Shown: in pieces, positions 50,363 through 63,625 of the stretch
Numbering within the stretch: position 1 is the stretch's first letter
How the letters are laid out: each line of letters opens with the position of its first letter
NCBI RefSeq assembly: GCF_036323735.1
Contig: NC_086029.1
Location: forward strand, 8,789,816-8,853,815
From: Rattus norvegicus
Taxonomy: Eukaryota > Chordata > Mammalia > Rodentia > Muridae
Direction of reading: 5' to 3'
DNA: 64,000 nt
Translations under genes and position numbers: made by a program
The notes under the pieces: model-generated
What the model saw: the letters and a program-made list of their open reading frames with translations, nothing else
Databases searched by the model: none
Told to the model about the DNA's origin: nothing

Positions 50363-52574
50363 GGTGAATTCGTTTAGTTCCCAATGGGCCGCAGTAGTAA
50401 TAAGTGGCCTGTTCGGGATATAGAAAAATTTTCACGAAGGGAACCAACATTTCTAGGCGAATTCAGTGAGTTCCCAATGGGACATGCTTGTATGAGTTTG
50501 CTTTTCAATATCGATCAACATTTTAAGGAACGGAATCTAGGTATCATTGTGAAATCAGTAGGTTCCCAATAGGATTCGCATGTAATAAAATTGTTATTCA
50601 AGATAGAGCAACGATTTAATGAACTGAGACACAATTTCTTTGTGAATTCAGTTAGTTCCCAGTAGCCTGCTCTTGTAATATGTGTACTTTTAAAGATTTA
50701 TCAAAATTTGGTTAGCCGAATCTGAGTAACATGGTGAATTCGGTTAGTTCCCAATAGGCCGCAGTAGTAAAAAGTGGACTGTTCAGTATATAGAAAAATT
50801 TTCACAAATGGAATCAAATTTTCTAGGCGAATTCAGGGAGTTTCCAATGGGACATGCTTGTATGAGTTTGTTTTCAAAATCGAGCTACATTATAAGGAAC
50901 GGAATCTAGGTATCATGGTGAATTCAGTAGGGTTTAGGATTCGCATGTAATAAGCTGGTTATTCAAGAGAGAGCAACGTTTAAACGAACTGAAACACTGT
51001 TTCTTTGTAAATTCAGTAAGTTCCCTGTAGCCTGCTCTTGTAATATATGTACTTTTAAACATTTATCAAAATTTGGTGAGCCGAATCTGAGTAACCGGTG
51101 AATTCGGTAAGTTCCCAAAAGGCCGCAGTAGTAATAAGTGGACTGTTTGGGATATAGAAAAATTTTCACGAATGGAATCAAAATTTCTAGGCGAATTCAG
51201 TGAGATGCCAATGGGACATGCTTGTATGATTTTGCTTTTCAATATCGCTCAACATTTTATGGAACGGAATCTAAGTATCATGGTGAATTGAGTAGGTTCC
51301 AAATAGGATTCGCATGTAATAAGCTTGTTATTCAAGATAGAGCAACGTTTTAACGAACTGAAACACTGTTTCTTTGTGAATTCAGTTAGTTCCCAGTAGC
51401 CTGCTCTTGTAATATGTGTACTTTTAAAGATTTATCAAAAATTGTTGAGCCGAATCTGAGTAACATGGTGAATTCGGTTAGTTCCCAATAGGCCGCAGTA
51501 GTAATAAGTGGATTGTTCGGGATATAGATTAATTTTCACGAATGGAATCAAAATTTCTAGGCGAATTCAGTGAGTTCCCAATGGGACATGCTTGTATGAG
51601 TTTGCTTTTCAATATCGAGCAACATTTTAAGGAACGGAATCTAAGTATCATGGTGAATTGAGTAGGTTCCCAATAGGATTCGCATGTAATAAGCTTGTTA
51701 TTCAAGATAGAGCAACGTTTTGGTGAACTGAAACACTGTTTCTTTGTGAATTCAGTTAGTTCCCAGTAGCCTGCTATTGTAATATGTGTACTTTTAAAGA
51801 TTTATCAAAATTTGGTGAGCCGAATCTGAGTAACATGGTGAATTCGGTTAGTTCCCAATAGGCCGCAGTAGTAATCAGTGGACTGTTCGGGATATAGAAA
51901 AATTTTCACGAATGGTATCAAAATTTCTAGGCGATTTCAGTGAGTTCCCAATGGAACATGCTTGTATGAGTTTGCTTTTCAATATCGATCCACATTTTAA
52001 GGAACGGAATCTAAGTGTCATGGTGAATTGAGTAGATTCCCAATAGGATTCGCATGTAATAAGCTTGTTATTCAAAATAGAACAACGTTAAAACGAACTG
52101 AGACACTGTTTCTTTGTGAATTCAGTTAATTCCCAGTAGCCTGCTCTTGTAATATGTGCACTTTTAAAGATTTATCAAAATTTGGTGAGCCGAATCTGAG
52201 TAACATGATGAATTCAGTTAGTTCCCAATAGGCCGCAAGTGTAATAAGTGGACTGTTCGGTATATAGAAAAATTTTCACAAATGGAATCAAAATTTCTAG
52301 GCGAATTCATTGAGTTCCCAATGGGACATGCTTGTATTAGTGCTTTTCAATATCGAGCAACATTTTCAGGAACGGAATCTAAGTATCATGGTGAATTGAG
52401 TAGGTCCCCAATAGGATTCGCATGTAATAAGCTAGTTATTCAAGATAGAGCAACGTTTTAACGAACTGAAACACTGTTTCTTTGTGAATTCAGTTAGTTC
52501 CCAGTAGCCTGCTCTTTTAATATGTGTACTTTTAAAGATTTATAAAAATTTCTTGAGCCGAATCTGAGTAACAT
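50363..52574. repeat. 6-mer HOR unit, type B (2,212 bp)
   Basis: m1 (50363), m2 (50733) and m3 (51097) are nearly as in type A, but m2 has GAGAGCAACG and AATATATGTAC. The last three monomers differ. 51467 is an unmosaicked m4, 51837 is the ATCAGTGGACTG/ATGGTATC type, and 52207 is a chimera that starts ATGATGAATTCAG, carries CCGCAAGTGTAAT and ends as m6. AAGCTT is present in three monomers here. Monomers 1 to 5 follow the 7-mer HOR at 21-26 kb. Confidence 0.93.
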
Positions 52575-54784
52575 GGTGAATTCGTTTAGTTCCCAATGGG
52601 CCGCAGTAGTAATAAGTGGCCTGTTCGGGATATAGAAAAATTTTCACGAAGGGAACCAACATTTCTAGGCGAATTCAGTGAGTTCCCAATGGGACATGCT
52701 TGTATGAGTTTGCTTTTCAATATCGATCAACATTTTAAGGAACGGAATCTAGGTATCATTGTGAAATCAGTAGGTTCCCAATAGGATTCGCATGTAATAA
52801 AATTGTTATTCAAGATAGAGCAACGATTTAATGAACTGAGACACAATTTCTTTGTGAATTCAGTTAGTTCCCAGTAGCCTGCTCTTGTAATATGTGTACT
52901 TTTAAAGATTTATCAAAATTTGGTTAGCCGAATCTGAGTAACATGGTGAATTCGGTTAGTTCCCAATAGGCCGCAGTAGTAAAAAGTGGACTGTTCAGTA
53001 TATAGAAAAATTTTCACAAATGGAATCAAATTTTCTAGGCGAATTCAGGGAGTTTCCAATGGGACATGCTTGTATGAGTTTGTTTTCAAAATCGAGCTAC
53101 ATTATAAGGAACGGAATCTAGGTATCATGGTGAATTCAGTAGGGTTTAGGATTCGCATGTAATAAGCTGGTTATTCAAGAGAGAGCAATGTTTAAACGAA
53201 CTGAAACACTGTTTCTTTGTAAATTCAGTAAGTTCCCTGTAGCCTGCTCTTGTAATATGTGTACTTTTAAACATTTATCAAAATTTGGTGAGCCGAATCT
53301 GAGTAACCGGTGAATTCGGTAAGTTCCCAAAAGGCCGCAGTAGTAATAAGTGGACTGTTTGGGATATAGAAAAATTTTCACGAATGGAATCAAAATTTCT
53401 AGGCGAATTCAGTGAGATGCCAATGGGACATGCTTGTATGATTTTGCTTTTCAATATCGCTCAACATTTTATGGAACGGAATCTAAGTATCATGGTGAAT
53501 TGAGTAGGTTCCAAATAGGATTCGCATGTAATAAGCTTGTTATTCAAGATAGAGCAACGTTTTAACGAACTGAAACACTGTTTCTTTGTGAATTCAGTTA
53601 GTTCCCAGTAGCCTGCTCTTGTAATATGTGTACTTTTAAAGATTTATCAAAAATTGTTGAGCCGAATCTGAGTAACATGGTGAATTCGGTTAGTTCCCAA
53701 TAGGCCGCAGTAGTAATAAGTGGATTGTTCGGGATATAGATTAATTTTCACGAATGGAATCAAAATTTCTAGGCGAAATCAGTGAGTTCCCATTGGGACA
53801 TGCTTGTATGAGTTTCCTTTTCAATATCGATCCACATTTTAAGGAACGGAATCTAAGTGTCATGGTGAATTGAGTAGATTCCCAATAGGATTCGCATGTA
53901 ATAAGCTTGTTATTCAAAATAGAGCAACGTTAAAACGAACTGAGACACTGTTTCTTTGTGAATTCAGTTAATTCCCAGTAGCCTGCTCTTGTAATATGTG
54001 TACTTGTAAATATTTATCAAAATTTGGTGAGCAGAATCTGAGTAACATGATGAATTCAGTTAGTTCCCAATAGGCCGCAGTAGTAATAAGTGGACTGTTC
54101 GGGATATAGAAAAATTTTCACGAATGGATCAAAATTTCTAGGTGAATTCAGTGAGTTCCCAATGGGACATGCTTGTATGAGTTTGCTTTTCAATATCGAG
54201 CTACATTATAAGGAACGAAATCTAGGTATCATGGTGAAATCAGTAGGTTCCCAATAGGATTCGCATGTAATAACTTGTTATTCCAGATAGAGCAACGTTT
54301 TAACGAACTGAAACACTGTTTCTTTGTGAATTCAGTTAGGTCCCAGTAGCCTGCTCTTGTGATATGTGTACTTTTAAAGATTTATAAAAATTTGGTGAGC
54401 CGAATCTGAGTAACATGGTGAATTCAGTTAGTTCCAAATAGGCCGCAGTAGTAATAAGTGGACTGTTCGGTATATAGAAAAATTTTCACAAATGGAATCA
54501 AAATTTCTAGGCGAATTCATTGAGTTCCCAATGGGACATGCTTGTATTAGTGCTTTTCAATATCGAGCAACATTTTCAGGAACGGAATCTAAGTATCATG
54601 GTGAATTGAGTAGGTCCCCAATAGGATTCGCATGTAATAAGCTAGTTATTCAAGATAGAGCAACGTTTTAACGAACTGAAACACTGTTTCTTTGTGAATT
54701 CAGTTAGTTCCCAGTAGCCTGCTCTTTTAATATGTGTACTTTTAAAGATTTATAAAAATTTCTTGAGCCGAATCTGAGTAACAT
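52575..54784. repeat. 6-mer HOR unit, type A (2,210 bp)
   Basis: Monomers at 52575, 52945, 53309, 53679, 54049 and 54417. It carries all type A marks (GAGAGCAATG in m2, mosaic m4, AATGGATCAAAA in m5). It follows the B unit directly through the chimeric m6. Confidence 0.93.
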
Positions 54785-56994
54785 GGTGAATTCGTTTAGT
54801 TCCCAATGGGCCGCAGTAGTAATAAGTGGCCTGTTCGGGATATAGAAAAATTTTCACGAAGGGAACCAACATTTCTAGGCGAATTCAGTGAGTTCCCAAT
54901 GGGACATGCTTGTATGAGTTTGCTTTTCAATATCGATCAACATTTTAAGGAACGGAATCTAGGTATCATTGTGAAATCAGTAGGTTCCCAATAGGATTCG
55001 CATGTAATAAAATTGTTATTCAAGATAGAGCAACGATTTAATGAACTGAGACACAATTTCTTTGTGAATTCAGTTAGTTCCCAGTAGCCTGCTCTTGTAA
55101 TATGTGTACTTTTAAAGATTTATCAAAATTTGGTTAGCCGAATCTGAGTAACATGGTGAATTCGGTTAGTTCCCAATAGGCCGCAGTAGTAAAAAGTGGA
55201 CTGTTCAGTATATAGAAAAATTTTCACAAATGGAATCAAATTTTCTAGGCGAATTCAGGGAGTTTCCAATGGGACATGCTTGTATGAGTTTGTTTTCAAA
55301 ATCGAGCTACATTATAAGGAACGGAATCTAGGTATCATGGTGAATTCAGTAGGGTTTAGGATTCGCATGTAATAAGCTGGTTATTCAAGAGAGAGCAATG
55401 TTTAAACGAACTGAAACACTGTTTCTTTGTAAATTCAGTAAGTTCCCTGTAGCCTGCTCTTGTAATATGTGTACTTTTAAACATTTATCAAAATTTGGTG
55501 AGCCGAATCTGAGTAACCGGTGAATTCGGTAAGTTCCCAAAAGGCCGCAGTAGTAATAAGTGGACTGTTTGGGATATAGAAAAATTTTCACGAATGGAAT
55601 CAAAATTTCTAGGCGAATTCAGTGAGATGCCAATGGGACATGCTTGTATGATTTTGCTTTTCAATATCGCTCAACATTTTATGGAACGGAATCTAAGTAT
55701 CATGGTGAATTGAGTAGGTTCCAAATAGGATTCGCATGTAATAAGCTTGTTATTCAAGATAGAGCAACGTTTTAACGAACTGAAACACTGTTTCTTTGTG
55801 AATTCAGTTAGTTCCCAGTAGCCTGCTCTTGTAATATGTGTACTTTTAAAGATTTATCAAAAATTGTTGAGCCGAATCTGAGTAACATGGTGAATTCGGT
55901 TAGTTCCCAATAGGCCGCAGTAGTAATAAGTGGATTGTTCGGGATATAGATTAATTTTCACGAATGGAATCAAAATTTCTAGGCGAAATCAGTGAGTTCC
56001 CATTGGGACATGCTTGTATGAGTTTCCTTTTCAATATCGATCCACATTTTAAGGAACGGAATCTAAGTGTCATGGTGAATTGAGTAGATTCCCAATAGGA
56101 TTCGCATGTAATAAGCTTGTTATTCAAAATAGAGCAACGTTAAAACGAACTGAGACACTGTTTCTTTGTGAATTCAGTTAATTCCCAGTAGCCTGCTCTT
56201 GTAATATGTGTACTTGTAAATATTTATCAAAATTTGGTGAGCAGAATCTGAGTAACATGATGAATTCAGTTAGTTCCCAATAGGCCGCAGTAGTAATAAG
56301 TGGACTGTTCGGGATATAGAAAAATTTTCACGAATGGATCAAAATTTCTAGGTGAATTCAGTGAGTTCCCAATGGGACATGCTTGTATGAGTTTGCTTTT
56401 CAATATCGAGCTACATTATAAGGAACGAAATCTAGGTATCATGGTGAAATCAGTAGGTTCCCAATAGGATTCGCATGTAATAACTTGTTATTCCAGATAG
56501 AGCAACGTTTTAACGAACTGAAACACTGTTTCTTTGTGAATTCAGTTAGGTCCCAGTAGCCTGCTCTTGTGATATGTGTACTTTTAAAGATTTATAAAAA
56601 TTTGGTGAGCCGAATCTGAGTAACATGGTGAATTCAGTTAGTTCCAAATAGGCCGCAGTAGTAATAAGTGGACTGTTCGGTATATAGAAAAATTTTCACA
56701 AATGGAATCAAAATTTCTAGGCGAATTCATTGAGTTCCCAATGGGACATGCTTGTATTAGTGCTTTTCAATATCGAGCAACATTTTCAGGAACGGAATCT
56801 AAGTATCATGGTGAATTGAGTAGGTCCCCAATAGGATTCGCATGTAATAAGCTAGTTATTCAAGATAGAGCAACGTTTTAACGAACTGAAACACTGTTTC
56901 TTTGTGAATTCAGTTAGTTCCCAGTAGCCTGCTCTTTTAATATGTGTACTTTTAAAGATTTATAAAAATTTCTTGAGCCGAATCTGAGTAACAT
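54785..56994. repeat. 6-mer HOR unit, type A (2,210 bp)
   Basis: Monomers at 54785, 55155, 55519, 55889, 56259 and 56627. I found no difference by eye from the preceding A unit, which makes this pair the most homogenised stretch in the window. Confidence 0.93.
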
Positions 56995-59205
56995 GGTGAA
57001 TTCGTTTAGTTCCCAATGGGCCGCAGTAGTAATAAGTGGCCTGTTCGGGATATAGAAAAATTTTCACGAAGGGAACCAACATTTCTAGGCGAATTCAGTG
57101 AGTTCCCAATGGGACATGCTTGTATGAGTTTGCTTTTCAATATCGATCAACATTTTAAGGAACGGAATCTAGGTATCATTGTGAAATCAGTAGGTTCCCA
57201 ATAGGATTCGCATGTAATAAAATTGTTATTCAAGATAGAGCAACGATTTAATGAACTGAGACACAATTTCTTTGTGAATTCAGTTAGTTCCCAGTAGCCT
57301 GCTCTTGTAATATGTGTACTTTTAAAGATTTATCAAAATTTGGTTAGCCGAATCTGAGTAACATGGTGAATTCGGTTAGTTCCCAATAGGCCGCAGTAGT
57401 AAAAAGTGGACTGTTCAGTATATAGAAAAATTTTCACAAATGGAATCAAATTTTCTAGGCGAATTCAGGGAGTTTCCAATGGGACATGCTTGTATGAGTT
57501 TGTTTTCAAAATCGAGCTACATTATAAGGAACGGAATCTAGGTATCATGGTGAATTCAGTAGGGTTTAGGATTCGCATGTAATAAGCTGGTTATTCAAGA
57601 GAGAGCAACGTTTAAACGAATGAAACACTGTTTCTTTGTAAATTCAGTAAGTTCCCTGTAGCCTGCTCTTGTAATATATGTACTTTTAAACATTTATCAA
57701 AATTTGGTGAGCCGAATCTGAGTAACCGGTGAATTCGGTAAGTTCCCAAAAGGCCGCAGTAGTAATAAGTGGACTGTTTGGGATATAGAAAAATTTTCAC
57801 GAATAGAATCAAAATTTCTAGGCGAATTCAGTGAGATGCCAATGGGACATGCTTGTATGATTTTGCTTTTCAATATCGCTCAACATTTTATGGAACGGAA
57901 TCTAAGTATCATGGTGAATTGAGTAGGTTCCAAATAGGATTCGCATGTAATAAGCTTGTTATTCAAGATAGAGCAACGTTTTAACGAACTGAAACACTGT
58001 TTCTTTGTGAATTCAGTTAGTTCCCAGTAGCCTGCTCTTGTAATATGTGTACTTTTAAAGATTTATCAAAAATTGTTGAGCCGAATCTGAGTAACATGGT
58101 GAATTCGGTTAGTTCCCAATAGGCCGCAGTAGTAATAAGTGGATTGTTCGGGATATAGATTAATTTTCACGAATGGAATCAAAATTTCTAGGCGAATTCA
58201 GTGAGTTCCCAATGGGACATGCTTGTATGAGTTTGCTTTTCAATATCGAGCAACATTTTAAGGAACGGAATCTAAGTATCATGGTGAATTGAGTAGGTTC
58301 CCAATAGGATTCGCATGTAATAAGCTTGTTATTCAAGATAGAGCAACGTTTTGGTGAACTGAAACACTGTTTCTTTGTGAATTCAGTTAGTTCCCAGTAG
58401 CCTGCTATTGTAATATGTGTACTTTTAAAGATTTATCAAAATTTGGTGAGCCGAATCTGAGTAACATGGTGAATTCGGTTAGTTCCCAATAGGCCGCAGT
58501 AGTAATCAGTGGACTGTTCGGGATATAGAAAAATTTTCACGAATGGTATCAAAATTTCTAGGCGAATTCAGTGAGTTCCCAATGGAACATGCTTGTATGA
58601 GTTTGCTTTTCAATATCGATCCACATTTTAAGGAACGGAATCTAAGTGTCATGGTGAATTGAGTAGATTCCCAATAGGATTCGCATGTAATAAGCTTGTT
58701 ATTCAAAATAGAACAACGTTAAAACGAACTGAGACACTGTTTCTTTGTGAATTCAGTTAATTCCCAGTAGCCTGCTCTTGTAATATGTGCACTTTTAAAG
58801 ATTTATCAAAATTTGGTGAGCCGAATCTGAGTAACATGATGAATTCAGTTAGTTCCCAATAGGCCGCAAGTGTAATAAGTGGACTGTTCGGTATATAGAA
58901 AAATTTTCACAAATGGAATCAAAATTTCTAGGCGAATTCATTGAGTTCCCAATGGGACATGCTTGTATTAGTGCTTTTCAATATCGAGCAACATTTTCAG
59001 GAACGGAATCTAAGTATCATGGTGAATTGAGTAGGTCCCCAATAGGATTCGCATGTAATAAGCTAGTTATTCAAGATAGAGCAACGTTTTAACGAACTGA
59101 AACACTGTTTCTTTGTGAATTCAGTTAGTTCCCAGTAGCCTGCTCTTTTAATATGTGTACTTTTAAAGATTTATAAAAATTTCTTGAGCCGAATCTGAGT
59201 AACAT
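56995..59205. repeat. 6-mer HOR unit, type B (2,211 bp)
   Basis: Monomers at 56995, 57365, 57728, 58098, 58468 and 58838. It shares with the B unit at 50363 AATATATGTAC, the unmosaicked m4 and the CCGCAAGTGTAAT chimera. It differs by a one-base loss near 57,620 (AACGAATGAAAC for AACGAACTGAAAC), GAATAGAATC near 57,805, and an intact GCGAATTCAG where the first B has GCGATTTCAG. Confidence 0.93.
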
Positions 59206-61415
59206 GGTGAATTCGTTTAGTTCCCAATGGGCCGCAGTAGTAATAAGTGGCCTGTTCGGGATATAGAAAAATTTTCACGAAGGGAACCAACATTTCTAGG
59301 CGAATTCAGTGAGTTCCCAATGGGACATGCTTGTATGAGTTTGCTTTTCAATATCGATCAACATTTTAAGGAACGGAATCTAGGTATCATTGTGAAATCA
59401 GTAGGTTCCCAATAGGATTCGCATGTAATAAAATTGTTATTCAAGATAGAGCAACGATTTAATGAACTGAGACACAATTTCTTTGTGAATTCAGTTAGTT
59501 CCCAGTAGCCTGCTCTTGTAATATGTGTACTTTTAAAGATTTATCAAAATTTGGTTAGCCGAATCTGAGTAACATGGTGAATTCGGTTAGTTCCCAATAG
59601 GCCGCAGTAGTAAAAAGTGGACTGTTCAGTATATAGAAAAATTTTCACAAATGGAATCAAATTTTCTAGGCGAATTCAGGGAGTTTCCAATGGGACATGC
59701 TTGTATGAGTTTGTTTTCAAAATCGAGCTACATTATAGGGAACGGAATCTAGGTATCATGGTGAATTCAGTAGGGTTTAGGATTCGCATGTAATAAGCTG
59801 GTTATTCAAGAGAGAGCAATGTTTAAACGAACTGAAACACTGTTTCTTTGTAAATTCAGTAAGTTCCCTGTAGCCTGCTCTTGTAATATGTGTACTTTTA
59901 AACATTTATCAAAATTTGGTGAGCCGAATCTGAGTAACCGGTGAATTCGGTAAGTTCCCAAAAGGCCGCAGTAGTAATAAGTGGACTGTTTGGGATATAG
60001 AAAAATTTTCACGAATGGAATCAAAATTTCTAGGCGAATTCAGTGAGATGCCAATGGGACATGCTTGTATGATTTTGCTTTTCAATATCGCTCAACATTT
60101 TATGGAACGGAATCTAAGTATCATGGTGAATTGAGTAGGTTCCAAATAGGATTCGCATGTAATAAGCTTGTTATTCAAGATAGAGCAACGTTTTAACGAA
60201 CTGAAACACTGTTTCTTTGTGAATTCAGTTAGTTCCCAGTAGCCTGCTCTTGTAATATGTGTACTTTTAAAGATTTATCAAAAATTGTTGAGCCGAATCT
60301 GAGTAACATGGTGAATTCGGTTAGTTCCCAATAGGCCGCAGTAGTAATAAGTGGATTGTTCGGGATATAGATTAATTTTCACGAATGGAATCAAAATTTC
60401 TAGGCGAAATCAGTGAGTTCCCATTGGGACATGCTTGTATGAGTTTCCTTTTCAATATCGATCCACATTTTAAGGAACGGAATCTAAGTGTCATGGTGAA
60501 TTGAGTAGATTCCCAATAGGATTCGCATGTAATAAGCTTGTTATTCAAAATAGAGCAACGTTAAAACGAACTGAGACACTGTTTCTTTGTGAATTCAGTT
60601 AATTCCCAGTAGCCTGCTCTTGTAATATGTGTACTTGTAAATATTTATCAAAATTTGGTGAGCAGAATCTGAGTAACATGATGAATTCAGTTAGTTCCCA
60701 ATAGGCCGCAGTAGTAATAAGTGGACTGTTCGGGATATAGAAAAATTTTCACGAATGGATCAAAATTTCTAGGTGAATTCAGTGAGTTCCCAATGGGACA
60801 TGCTTGTATGAGTTTGCTTTTCAATATCGAGCTACATTATAAGGAACGAAATCTAGGTATCATGGTGAAATCAGTAGGTTCCCAATAGGATTCGCATGTA
60901 ATAACTTGTTATTCCAGATAGAGCAACGTTTTAACGAACTGAAACACTGTTTCTTTGTGAATTCAGTTAGGTCCCAGTAGCCTGCTCTTGTGATATGTGT
61001 ACTTTTAAAGATTTATAAAAATTTGGTGAGCCGAATCTGAGTAACATGGTGAATTCAGTTAGTTCCAAATAGGCCGCAGTAGTAATAAGTGGACTGTTCG
61101 GTATATAGAAAAATTTTCACAAATGGAATCAAAATTTCTAGGCGAATTCATTGAGTTCCCAATGGGACATGCTTGTATTAGTGCTTTTCAATATCGAGCA
61201 ACATTTTCAGGAACGGAATCTAAGTATCATGGTGAATTGAGTAGGTCCCCAATAGGATTCGCATGTAATAAGCTAGTTATTCAAGATAGAGCAACGTTTT
61301 AACGAACTGAAACACTGTTTCTTTGTGAATTCAGTTAGTTCCCAGTAGCCTGCTCTTTTAATATGTGTACTTTTAAAGATTTATAAAAATTTCTTGAGCC
61401 GAATCTGAGTAACAT
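59206..61415. repeat. 6-mer HOR unit, type A (2,210 bp)
   Basis: Monomers at 59206, 59576, 59940, 60310, 60680 and 61048. All type A marks are present. One private substitution was noted in m2 (CATTATAGGG for CATTATAAGG, near 59,738). Confidence 0.93.
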
Positions 61416-63625
61416 GGTGAATTCGTTTAGTTCCCAATGGGCCGCAGTAGTAATAAGTGGCCTGTTCGGGATATAGAAAAATTTTCACGAAGGGAACCAA
61501 CATTTCTAGGCGAATTCAGTGAGTTCCCAATGGGACATGCTTGTATGAGTTTGCTTTTCAATATCGATCAACATTTTAAGGAACGGAATCTAGGTATCAT
61601 TGTGAAATCAGTAGGTTCCCAATAGGATTCGCATGTAATAAAATTGTTATTCAAGATAGAGCAACGATTTAATGAACTGAGACACAATTTCTTTGTGAAT
61701 TCAGTTAGTTCCCAGTAGCCTGCTCTTGTAATATGTGTACTTTTAAAGATTTATCAAAATTTGGTTAGCCGAATCTGAGTAACATGGTGAATTCGGTTAG
61801 TTCCCAATAGGCCGCAGTAGTAAAAAGTGGACTGTTCAGTATATAGAAAAATTTTCACAAATGGAATCAAATTTTCTAGGCGAATTCAGGGAGTTTCCAA
61901 TGGGCCATGCTTGTATGAGTTTGTTTCCAAAATCGAGCTACATTATAAGGAACGGAATCTAGGTATCATGGTGAATTCAGTAGGGTTTAGGATTCGCATG
62001 TAATAAGCTGGTTATTCAAGAGAGAGCAATGTTTAAACGAACTGAAACACTGTTTCTTTGTAAATTCAGTAAGTTCCCTGTAGCCTGCTCTTGTAATATG
62101 TGTACTTTTAAACATTTATCAAAATTTGGTGAGCCGAATCTGAGTAACCGGTGAATTCGGTAAGTTCCCAAAAGGCCGCAGTAGTAATAAGTGGACTGTT
62201 TGGGATATAGAAAAATTTTCACGAATGGAATCAAAATTTCTAGGCGAATTCAGTGAGATGCCAATGGGACATGCTTGTATGATTTTGCTTTTCAATATCG
62301 CTCAACATTTTATGGAACGGAATCTAAGTATCATGGTGAATTGAGTAGGTTCCAAATAGGATTCGCATGTAATAAGCTTGTTATTCAAGATAGAGCAACG
62401 TTTTAACGAACTGAAACACTGTTTCTTTGTGAATTCAGTTAGTTCCCAGTAGCCTGCTCTTGTAATATGTGTACTTTTAAAGATTTATCAAAAATTGTTG
62501 AGCCGAATCTGAGTAACATGGTGAATTCGGTTAGTTCCCAATAGGCCGCAGTAGTAATAAGTGGATTGTTCGGGATATAGATTAATTTTCACGAATGGAA
62601 TCAAAATTTCTAGGCGAAATCAGTGAGTTCCCATTGGGACATGCTTGTATGAGTTTCCTTTTCAATATCGATCCACATTTTAAGGAACGGAATCTAAGTG
62701 TCATGGTGAATTGAGTAGATTCCCAATAGGATTCGCATGTAATAAGCTTGTTATTCAAAATAGAGCAACGTTAAAACGAACTGAGACACTGTTTCTTTGT
62801 GAATTCAGTTAATTCCCAGTAGCCTGCTCTTGTAATATGTGTACTTGTAAATATTTATCAAAATTTGGTGAGCAGAATCTGAGTAACATGATGAATTCAG
62901 TTAGTTCCCAATAGGCCGCAGTAGTAATAAGTGGACTGTTCGGGATATAGAAAAATTTTCACGAATGGATCAAAATTTCTAGGTGAATTCAGTGAGTTCC
63001 CAATGGGACATGCTTGTATGAGTTTGCTTTTCAATATCGAGCTACATTATAAGGAACGAAATCTAGGTATCATGGTGAAATCAGTAGGTTCCCAATAGGA
63101 TTCGCATGTAATAACTTGTTATTCCAGATAGAGCAACGTTTTAACGAACTGAAACACTGTTTCTTTGTGAATTCAGTTAGGTCCCAGTAGCCTGCTCTTG
63201 TGATATGTGTACTTTTAAAGATTTATAAAAATTTGGTGAGCCGAATCTGAGTAACATGGTGAATTCAGTTAGTTCCAAATAGGCCGCAGTAGTAATAAGT
63301 GGACTGTTCGGTATATAGAAAAATTTTCACAAATGGAATCAAAATTTCTAGGCGAATTCATTGAGTTCCCAATGGGACATGCTTGTATTAGTGCTTTTCA
63401 ATATCGAGCAACATTTTCAGGAACGGAATCTAAGTATCATGGTGAATTGAGTAGGTCCCCAATAGGATTCGCATGTAATAAGCTAGTTATTCAAGATAGA
63501 GCAACGTTTTAACGAACTGAAACACTGTTTCTTTGTGAATTCAGTTAGTTCCCAGTAGCCTGCTCTTTTAATATGTGTACTTTTAAAGATTTATAAAAAT
63601 TTCTTGAGCCGAATCTGAGTAACAT
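61416..63625. repeat. 6-mer HOR unit, type A (2,210 bp)
   Basis: Monomers at 61416, 61786, 62150, 62520, 62890 and 63258. All type A marks are present. Private substitutions in m2: GGGCCATG for GGGACATG (near 61,905) and TTGTTTCC for TTGTTTTC (near 61,927). Confidence 0.93.
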
